Below are positions 1 through 5,121 of a DNA stretch of 10,408 nt, in pieces. Under the pieces are notes generated by a model. The model saw nothing but the letters and a program-made list of their open reading frames with translations. It ran no database searches and was not told the origin of the DNA. This DNA comes from Legionellales bacterium (GTDB taxonomy: Bacteria > Pseudomonadota > Gammaproteobacteria > WLWR01), in NCBI GenBank assembly GCA_012103495.1, contig WLWR01000041.1, positions 1-10,408 on the forward strand, in the 5' to 3' direction. The translations under genes were made by a program, and so were the position numbers. Each line of letters starts with the position of its first letter. Within the stretch, counting starts at the first letter, position 1.

Positions 1-473
1 CCGCGCGAATCGATGGACAGGTGATGAGTAAGCCTATTTTTATTTTGGATCCCCATTTGGAAATTCCATTACCACGACGTATTTTAACTGACAATCCAAA
101 CGTGACCCTGATTCATGACGATCAAGTGCCATTTGCTAAACAACAACGATTGCAAGCACAAGCGGTTCAATTGGTGGCCGTGCCAAGTCAGTCACCGGAT
201 TGTTTGGATTTACAAGCGGTATTGGCGGTACTTGGACAACGTGGAGTACACGATGTTTGGGTTGAAGCCGGCGGCACCTTGTTGATGCAATTATTACAAG
301 CCAACTTAGTGCAGCGTGCTGTGTTTTATGTGGCGGCCAAAACATTGGGGGATATGGCGCAACCAGCTTTTACCCAAGCATTGAATTTGGCGCAGCAGGC
401 ACGGTCGGTGCAGTGGCAAGCATTGGGGAAGGATGGTATGTGTACGATTGAGTGGGAGGTGACCGATGTTTAG
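1..473 (+). CDS. ribD: RibD C-terminal reductase domain, 5' end cut by window
   Basis: This is the C-terminal part of the bifunctional riboflavin enzyme RibD. The reductase domain uses NADPH to reduce the ribosylamino-pyrimidinone intermediate to its ribitylamino form, in the cytoplasm. The frame is open from base 3, so the GTG at 21 and ATG at 24 are internal codons and not the start; the N-terminal deaminase domain lies outside the window. The segment VWVEAGGTLLMQLLQANLV followed by a YVAAKTLG stretch matches the conserved end of RibD reductases, which have IWVEAGPTLAGALLQAGLV and YIAPKLLG in E. coli (from memory). The end of the protein is the usual length for the family. The stop at 471-473 overlaps the start of riboflavin synthase by 8 bp, pointing to translational coupling in one operon. 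The reductase assignment is firm; fusion to a deaminase domain is inferred from the family. Confidence 0.9.
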   Translation, partial: ARIDGQVMSKPIFILDPHLEIPLPRRILTDNPNVTLIHDDQVPFAKQQRLQAQAVQLVAVPSQSPDCLDLQAVLAVLGQRGVHDVWVEAGGTLLMQLLQANLVQRAVFYVAAKTLGDMAQPAFTQALNLAQQARSVQWQALGKDGMCTIEWEVTDV

Positions 474-1077
474 TGGTTTGATTGAACAAGTGGGGAAAGT
501 CACTCAGGTGCAGTGGCGCCAACAATCCATGTGTTTGACCATTCAGACACAATTAACGGATTTAAAGCTGGGTGAAAGTATCGCGGTGGATGGAATCTGT
601 TTAACCGTGACACAAGCACGCACCAATGGTGAATTTTGTTGCGATGTATCACCGGAAACGGCACGGGTAACCATCATCCATCAGTATCAAACGGGTCGCC
701 AAGTGAATTTAGAGCGTGCACTGCGCGTCGGTGATCGTTTGGGAGGGCATTTTGTTTTGGGACATGTGGATGGTTGTGCAACGTTACAAGATCGGCAATT
801 GATGGAAGATTGTGTGGCCTTGACGTTTGCCATTGCTCATTCATGTCCGTGGTTAATTGTGAAAGGCAGTGTGTGTGTCAATGGGGTAAGTTTGACGATC
901 AATGTACTGGATGATCTGCGGTTTACCGTGATGATTGTGCCGCATACCTTGACCCAGACAAATTTGGCACAGTTATCGGTGGGAGATGAGGTAAACATCG
1001 AATACGATTATTTAGCCAAAATTGTGCAGCAACAATTAACCATTCCCGAAGGTTCATCACTGGACAAATCGGCATAA
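466..1077 (+). CDS. ribE: Riboflavin synthase, alpha subunit
   Basis: This 203-residue enzyme dismutates two molecules of 6,7-dimethyl-8-ribityllumazine into riboflavin and a pyrimidinedione, the last step of the pathway. It begins with the family signature MFSGLIEQVGKV and shows the internal duplication of two lumazine-binding barrels. The first barrel has SIAVDGICLTV (about residues 38-48) and DVSPETARVT (60-69). A GGHFVLGHVDG stretch near residues 93-103 opens the second barrel, which has its own GSVCVNGVSLTIN motif. Length is close to the usual 200-215 residues, so it looks complete. The ATG at 466 lies inside the 3' end of ribD, a tight coupling. The E. coli gene for this protein is named ribC or ribE depending on nomenclature. 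Its substrate comes from RibH, encoded two genes downstream. Confidence 0.95.
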   Translation: MFSGLIEQVGKVTQVQWRQQSMCLTIQTQLTDLKLGESIAVDGICLTVTQARTNGEFCCDVSPETARVTIIHQYQTGRQVNLERALRVGDRLGGHFVLGHVDGCATLQDRQLMEDCVALTFAIAHSCPWLIVKGSVCVNGVSLTINVLDDLRFTVMIVPHTLTQTNLAQLSVGDEVNIEYDYLAKIVQQQLTIPEGSSLDKSA

Positions 1078-1275
1078 ATTGTTTAAAATTCGCACAGTTT
1101 TTTTACCCGGTTTGCATATGGGCATGGCAAACATCTTACTTGCGAAAGTGCAAGTGATGAAGAATGGGAAGCCCAGAGGAGTGCGATCAACATCATACAA
1201 GAAAATCAGGCAAAGGATGGAAGGTATCCGTATGGCCTTTCCAATTTATTTTGACGTAAGAGAGGAATCCTACAC
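1078..1275 (+). promoter_or_regulatory. Structured leader between riboflavin synthase and ribBA
   Basis: This 198-nt stretch has no convincing gene; the frame open from TTG 1079 to 1279 has no ribosome-binding site and no family resemblance. It holds two potential RNA hairpins. The first is a perfect 6-bp stem, ACTTGC (1138-1143) with GCAAGT (1150-1155), around a GAAAGT loop; a G-U and an A-U pair extend it to 1136-1157. The second is imperfect: GGAAGG (1219-1224) pairs with CCTTTCC (1236-1242) with one bulged T, and an inner CC/GG pair adds to it. A T-rich run follows at 1245-1252, like a weak attenuator or terminator. The ribBA ribosome-binding site (AGAGGA, 1261-1266) comes after it. None of the conserved boxes of the FMN riboswitch are visible. 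A regulatory role is inferred only from the spacing and the structures. Confidence 0.4.
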
Positions 1276-2532
1276 ATGAGCAATTCATTGGCGACGATTG
1301 AGCAAGCGATTGAAGACATTCGACAAGGCAAGATGATCATCTTGGTAGATGATGAAAACCGTGAAAATGAAGGCGATTTGTGTATGGCCGCCGATTTGGT
1401 GACACCAGAGGCGGTGAATTTCATGGCCAAATATGCACGTGGGTTAATTTGCTTGCCCATGACCGCTGATGCCATTGATCGATTGCAATTGCCAATGATG
1501 GTTAAACGCAATGGATCCAAACATGGCACGGCATTTACCGCGTCGATTGAAGCGGCTACCGGGGTGACCACGGGCATTTCAGCCGCTGATCGTGCCAGAA
1601 CCATTGAAGTGGCCATCGATCCTACTTCAACCCCCCAAGACATTATTATGCCAGGGCATATTTTCCCATTGCGCGCGCGCGATGGTGGGGTGTTAGTGCG
1701 TCCGGGACATACTGAAGGCAGTGTGGATTTAGCGCGTTTGGCTGGTAGAGGCGCGGCCGGTGTCATTTGTGAAATTTTAAACAACGATGGCTCGATGGCA
1801 CGGTTACCACAGTTATATCAATTTGCCAAACAACATCAATTAAATATTGTGAGTATTAATGATTTGATTGCCTATCGCATGCGTCATGAATCACTGGTGG
1901 AAGAAGTCAGTTCGGCGCGGTTGCCAATCGATGATTTGGGTGAATTCACCATGAAAGTGTTTACCTGTGTGGTGGATGATCATGAGCATGTTCTTATTCA
2001 ATCGGGTGCCATTGATCCGGATATTCCAACTTTGGTGCGGGTGCATTCAGAGTGTATTACCGGCGATGTGTTCGGATCCTCACGCTGCGATTGTGGCTGG
2101 CAATTAAATGCATCGTTGCAACAAATTGCTGAATCGGGCGGTGTACTGTTGTATTTACGCGGGCATGAAGGGCGTGGTATTGGGTTAACAAATAAATTGA
2201 AAGCGTATCAACTACAGGATCAAGGATTGGATACTGTTGAAGCCAATCATCAATTGGGGTTTGCCGCGGATCAACGTGATTACGGAATTGCTGCGCAAAT
2301 TCTGCGACATTTAGGCATTCAACAAATGCGACTGTTAACCAATAACCCACAAAAAATTCACAGTCTAAAAGGCTATGGAATTAAAATTGTTAGTCGAGAA
2401 CCGTTGGAAATGCCTGCAACGGAAACCAATCACCAATATTTAACGACCAAACGTGAAAAGCTAGGGCACTTGCTGGAATTAAAAGTAATTCCCCATCGAG
2501 CGTTATTAGACAAACAGACCAGCACCCAATAA
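1276..2532 (+). CDS. ribBA: Bifunctional DHBP synthase / GTP cyclohydrolase II
   Basis: This 418-residue fusion performs both entry reactions of riboflavin synthesis. The N-terminal half makes 3,4-dihydroxy-2-butanone 4-phosphate from ribulose 5-phosphate, and the C-terminal half opens GTP with loss of formate and pyrophosphate. The DHBP synthase half (about residues 5-200) has the acidic metal-binding motif DDENRENEGD, the HGTAFT segment and RPGHTEGSVDLARLAG. The cyclohydrolase half (about 208-405) has the zinc site in HSEC...GDVFGSSRCDCG, followed by RGHEGRGIGL, DTVEANHQLGFAADQRDYG and LLTNNPQKI. All key motifs of both domains look intact, so both activities are expected. The ATG at 1276 is preceded by AGAGGA ten bases upstream. 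The gene stands between riboflavin synthase and ribH, in operon order, but follows a 198-nt leader that could give it separate control. The cyclohydrolase motif has GH where many proteobacterial enzymes have RQ before EGRG; I recall the same variant in actinobacterial enzymes. Confidence 0.95.
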   Translation: MSNSLATIEQAIEDIRQGKMIILVDDENRENEGDLCMAADLVTPEAVNFMAKYARGLICLPMTADAIDRLQLPMMVKRNGSKHGTAFTASIEAATGVTTGISAADRARTIEVAIDPTSTPQDIIMPGHIFPLRARDGGVLVRPGHTEGSVDLARLAGRGAAGVICEILNNDGSMARLPQLYQFAKQHQLNIVSINDLIAYRMRHESLVEEVSSARLPIDDLGEFTMKVFTCVVDDHEHVLIQSGAIDPDIPTLVRVHSECITGDVFGSSRCDCGWQLNASLQQIAESGGVLLYLRGHEGRGIGLTNKLKAYQLQDQGLDTVEANHQLGFAADQRDYGIAAQILRHLGIQQMRLLTNNPQKIHSLKGYGIKIVSREPLEMPATETNHQYLTTKREKLGHLLELKVIPHRALLDKQTSTQ

Positions 2533-2566
2533 CCGATGAATAACAAATAATTAGAGAGATCCCAAA

Positions 2567-3022
2567 ATGCTTGGACCAAATCAATTGAAACCATTTCCCA
2601 TTGCCTTAATTGTCAGTCGCTTTAATCAATCAATCACCGATCGATTATTGCAAGGCGCCATGTTGCGCTTGCAGCAATTGAACTTTCCCGATGAGCATGT
2701 GACGGTGATAGAAGTGCCAGGTGCGGTGGAAATTCCCTTGATTGCTAAACGGTTGGCGCAACGGCAAACATTTGCCGCTATTGTCACATTAGGTGCGGTG
2801 ATTCGTGGTGAAACCAGTCATTATGATTACGTGTGTGAGCAGGTGAGTCAGGGATGTCAACGTGTCTCCCTCGATTACGATGTGCCGGTGATTTTTGGCG
2901 TGTTGACTACGGATGATGTGGAGCAAGCTCGTGCACGGGTGGGCGGTGCTCACGGTCACAAAGGTCGAGAAGCCATTGACGCTGCTGTGGAAATGGTTTC
3001 ATTGTTACAACAGTTATCGTGA
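2567..3022 (+). CDS. ribH: 6,7-dimethyl-8-ribityllumazine synthase
   Basis: This 151-residue enzyme condenses 3,4-dihydroxy-2-butanone 4-phosphate (from RibBA) with the ribitylamino-pyrimidine to give the lumazine used by riboflavin synthase. Family members assemble into pentamers or 60-mer shells. Visible motifs are SRFN near residue 17, VPGAVEIP near 50, GAVIRGETSHYDYV with the catalytic His85, FGVLTTDDVEQA, and GGAHGHKG near the phosphate-binding region. Length is typical (about 150-160). The ATG at 2567 follows an AGAGAG sequence and lies 34 nt after ribBA. The motif variants GETSHYDYVCEQ and GGAHGHKG differ from the E. coli form (GGTAHFEYV, GTKAGNKG) but are normal within the wider family. 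The next gene is ccmH, not nusB. Confidence 0.95.
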   Translation: MLGPNQLKPFPIALIVSRFNQSITDRLLQGAMLRLQQLNFPDEHVTVIEVPGAVEIPLIAKRLAQRQTFAAIVTLGAVIRGETSHYDYVCEQVSQGCQRVSLDYDVPVIFGVLTTDDVEQARARVGGAHGHKGREAIDAAVEMVSLLQQLS

Positions 3023-3031
3023 TGGTGATGA

Positions 3032-3442
3032 ATGCGCAAATGGTGTGTTTGGGGAGTTGGATTGTTGTTGCAGTGGACCGCCATTGCTGCCGATGGGGTT
3101 GATGATATTTATCCATTTCCAACCCAGCAGCAACAGATGACGTTTGAACATTTATTAACGCAGTTACGCTGTTTGGTTTGTCAAAATCAAGACTTGGCCG
3201 ATTCCAATGCACCGTTGGCGGTGGACTTGCGCAATGAAGTGTATCAAATGGTGTTGGCGGAACAATCGTCTGCCGACATTATTGACTATTTAACTCGTCG
3301 CTATGGTGATTTTATTTTATTCCAACCCCCATTGAAATTGACCACTTATATTTTGTGGTTTGCCCCATTTGGTTTGTTGGCACTAAGCGTAGGTGGCTTG
3401 ATGTGGTTTGGGTGGCGTCGACAAGCGATGAGTGATTCGTGA
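3032..3442 (+). CDS. ccmH: CcmH, cytochrome c maturation thiol-disulfide protein
   Basis: CcmH works at the periplasmic face of the inner membrane, where it keeps or makes reduced the cysteines of apocytochrome c before haem ligation by CcmF. The 136-residue product starts with a signal-like segment (residues 1-20, basic RK, hydrophobic core, cleavage plausible after AIA or AA). It then has the diagnostic LRCLVCQNQDLADSNA motif with redox cysteines C47 and C50. A three-helix domain follows, ending around YGDFILFQPP, and then a membrane anchor (about 105-128) with a short basic cytoplasmic tail. This is the short, unfused CcmH form; in E. coli it is fused to the CcmI-like part. ATG 3032 is the only reasonable start because an in-frame TGA lies directly before it. 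It begins 9 nt after ribH, so it is probably co-transcribed with the rib genes. Other ccm genes are not in the window. Confidence 0.92.
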   Translation: MRKWCVWGVGLLLQWTAIAADGVDDIYPFPTQQQQMTFEHLLTQLRCLVCQNQDLADSNAPLAVDLRNEVYQMVLAEQSSADIIDYLTRRYGDFILFQPPLKLTTYILWFAPFGLLALSVGGLMWFGWRRQAMSDS

Positions 3443-4107
3443 TGATATTTTTTTGGTTGGGCATGGCGGTATTGATGTTGATCGCAGGCATTGGTTTGTG
3501 GTGGAGTTTGCCACGACCGTGGTCGTTTGGAAAAAGTATTTTGTTGGGTGTCTTGTTACTGGGTTTTATCGGAGGGTATGCCTATTGGGGTAGCTGGCCG
3601 CAATTAAATCAATGGTATGCGTTGCAACGGCAACAAGCTTTGGTGGCCGATTATTTAGCTCAACACAATGAGCCAAGCCAAATTATTGAGCAATTGATGC
3701 AGCGACTGCGTGAGGATCCTACCAGTCATCAGGGTTGGTATTTATTGGGGCGATTGTTGGTTGGGCAGCAAGATTACCCCGCGGCAACTTTAGCGTTTCA
3801 ACGTGCTTTGGCATTACAGCCGGAGCATTCAGATACGTTATTTCAGTTAGCACAAACTGATTTCTTACAACAACAAGGTCAATTGTCGGTGCAAGGTGAG
3901 CAGTGGTTAACGCAATTGTTGATTCTGGATACCGAGCACGTTGAAGCATTGAATTTAGCGGCTGTCGTGGCTTATCAAAATGAGCAATATCAACAGGCTA
4001 TCGATTATTGGCAGCGGTTGTTAACGGTGTCCCCCAGTGATGATGAGCAGCATGGATTGGTGTTACAAGCCATTGCCAAAGCGCAACAGCAGTTGCAGGG
4101 GGGATGA
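3442..4107 (+). CDS. ccmI: CcmI-like TPR protein of cytochrome c maturation
   Basis: This 221-residue product matches the CcmI (CycH) layout: two N-terminal membrane helices (about 1-22 and 32-50), then a soluble region rich in Q and L with tetratricopeptide-like helices. The clearest TPR unit is residues 96-129 (WYLLGRLL, then a DYPAATLAFQRALALQPE stretch). A second lies near 162-198 (EALNLAAVVAYQNEQYQQAIDYW). In the family the TPR domain holds the apocytochrome C-terminus and presents it to CcmH and CcmF. The ATG at 3442 overlaps the ccmH stop by one base (TGATG), the usual sign of coupling; a GTG three bases earlier is the other option. It is shorter than many CcmI proteins, which have a larger C-terminal domain, but matches the size of the C-terminal half of E. 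coli CcmH. Family assignment rests on position after ccmH plus topology, since TPRs alone are not specific. Confidence 0.85.
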   Translation: MIFFWLGMAVLMLIAGIGLWWSLPRPWSFGKSILLGVLLLGFIGGYAYWGSWPQLNQWYALQRQQALVADYLAQHNEPSQIIEQLMQRLREDPTSHQGWYLLGRLLVGQQDYPAATLAFQRALALQPEHSDTLFQLAQTDFLQQQGQLSVQGEQWLTQLLILDTEHVEALNLAAVVAYQNEQYQQAIDYWQRLLTVSPSDDEQHGLVLQAIAKAQQQLQGG

Positions 4108-4221
4108 TCTTTTGTCAATCAAAATTGGTAACGATCACCACGATCATGATGTGCGCCTGCATCTGCAGGGGTGAAGTTGTTTATACTTAGTTCATCTGGC
4201 TCAATCCCAAGGGTACTCACC

Positions 4222-4830
4222 GTGTTGGAATCATCTCGTTTGGATAAAGTGGTGTGGACTGTATTGGGTGTGTTTATTGTCGTGTTGGTGTATTTGTTGA
4301 CACCAACGCCGGTGGAACGTCCAGCTCGAGGGGAGGGTTGGTTTGGAACGGTTGATCCATCCACCATTGGTTTTGTCTATACCTTGGTGATCGATATTGA
4401 AAAAGAACAACGGGTGACTGGGCAACAAGTGTTGCGTGGGCAAAGTTCTTTTCTAGCTTACGCACCGCTCGATGAAACAGGCAATCGAGCGATGCCGCCG
4501 ATGTTGACGTTTGAAAACATGTTAAATATTTCTGAGTTTGACGCCAATCAAGACGGTTTCATCGATGCCTCGGATCCAGATTTTAAAGATTTTTATCTTG
4601 CCACGTTTAATCAGCGGGCCAAGACATTGGTGGTATTGCCACTGACTTCAGTCGGAATTGCCGCATTCAGTGTGTATAGTGATCATTTGACGATGAGCGT
4701 GCCAAACGATTCTAAGCCTCAGCCAATCGCCGGTGAGGTGGTATTGGTGGATAACAGTCGTTGGCCATTGCAATTGGTGCCGGTGGATATCCAATATTTT
4801 TTAGAGCTGGCGACCATTGAATGGCGGTAG
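4222..4830 (+). CDS. Small membrane-anchored protein with EF-hand-like loop
   Basis: I do not recognise this gene as a named family. The product (202 residues from GTG 4222) has a short N-terminus, one membrane helix (about residues 10-26) and a soluble remainder, probably outside the cytoplasm. Residues 107-118, DANQDGFIDASD, fit a calcium-binding EF-hand loop, with acidic or amide side chains at loop positions 1, 3, 5, 9 and 12, glycine at 6 and isoleucine at 8. The block running from SEFDANQDG through DPDF to LPLTSVGIAAFSV resembles the Ca-binding unit found in large RTX-type exoproteins, here alone. I chose GTG 4222 because AAGGG lies 8 bases upstream. GTG 4171 would add 17 residues but has no spaced ribosome-binding site. 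The gene follows ccmI by 114 nt and a terminator-like hairpin follows it, so it may end the rib-ccm transcript. Function unknown; extracytoplasmic calcium binding is inference. Confidence 0.7.
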   Translation: MLESSRLDKVVWTVLGVFIVVLVYLLTPTPVERPARGEGWFGTVDPSTIGFVYTLVIDIEKEQRVTGQQVLRGQSSFLAYAPLDETGNRAMPPMLTFENMLNISEFDANQDGFIDASDPDFKDFYLATFNQRAKTLVVLPLTSVGIAAFSVYSDHLTMSVPNDSKPQPIAGEVVLVDNSRWPLQLVPVDIQYFLELATIEWR

Positions 4831-4874
4831 TGAATTTCACAAGCGTCCCCCAGAGCGAAGAGTCGACAGAGTTG

Positions 4875-4912
4875 AACTTGAAAACCAACTAATTGACTTT
4901 TTAAGTTTTTTT
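4875..4912 (+). terminator. Probable AT-rich intrinsic terminator after the 4222-4830 gene
   Basis: AACTTGAAAA (4875-4884) can pair with TTTTTAAGTT (4898-4907), giving ten pairs with one G-U and a 13-base loop. The run of T continues to 4912. It lies 45 nt after the stop codon of the small EF-hand protein gene and suits the end of a plus-strand transcript. The stem is weak because it is mostly A-T, so efficiency is doubtful. Confidence 0.45.
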
Positions 4913-5077
4913 AGTGTGGGACATCCACCATATCTGTTGGTGATCACCTTTCTTAAATAAAATGATAATTCGCAAAGATTGCATTCGACTTTGGACTACG
5001 AATCAATTCGAAAAACAACACAGCGGCTTATTCAGAAAGGTTGCTTAACTGAGGTGTGTAAATTCGCTTGACCACGT
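4913..5077. other. Gap without gene between convergent genes
   Basis: The whole gap between the small EF-hand gene and the minus-strand gene is 4831-5121. Apart from the terminator-like stem and the strong hairpin at 5078-5110, I see no convincing gene. It holds a 10-bp palindrome GGTGATCACC (4939-4948), a 5-bp stem CACCA/TGGTG (4926-4942) and AT-rich hexamers such as GATAAT (4964-4969). The GATAAT has no matching -35 at a suitable distance, so I do not call a promoter. Confidence 0.4.
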
Positions 5078-5110
5078 CAGCTGTCGGTGGAATCGAACCA
5101 CCGACAGCTG
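5078..5110 (-). repeat. 13-bp perfect hairpin with tRNA T-loop, minihelix-like
   Basis: CAGCTGTCGGTGG (5078-5090) and CCACCGACAGCTG (5098-5110) form a perfect 13-bp inverted repeat around a 7-base loop. Read on the minus strand, the loop is TTCGATT, which fits the tRNA T-loop rule (TTC, purine, A). It is closed by the G-C pair that tRNAs have at 53-61. Five pairs (GGTGG/CCACC) match a T stem and the next seven (AGCTGTC/GACAGCT) match an acceptor stem, with no D or anticodon arm between them. Neither strand has a T-run after the stem, so this is not a standard intrinsic terminator. It begins 11 bases after the stop of the minus-strand gene. Its role is unknown; it may protect or mark the 3' end of that transcript, or be a relic of a tRNA gene. 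Confidence 0.75.
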
Positions 5111-5121
5111 GATTGCAAGCC

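Noticed and set aside
1078..1275. FMN riboswitch before ribBA
   Set aside because: None of the conserved RFN boxes (such as GGGTGAAATTCCC or the paired CGGT and AGTC segments) can be found.
1079..1279. Open frame of 66 codons starting with TTG between riboflavin synthase and ribBA
   Set aside because: It has no ribosome-binding site, a rare start codon, no family resemblance, and it overlaps the hairpins and ribosome-binding site of ribBA. It is better read as leader.
5078..5110. Ordinary bidirectional intrinsic terminator
   Set aside because: The stem is strong, but neither strand has a T-run after it. A terminating role cannot be excluded but is not supported.
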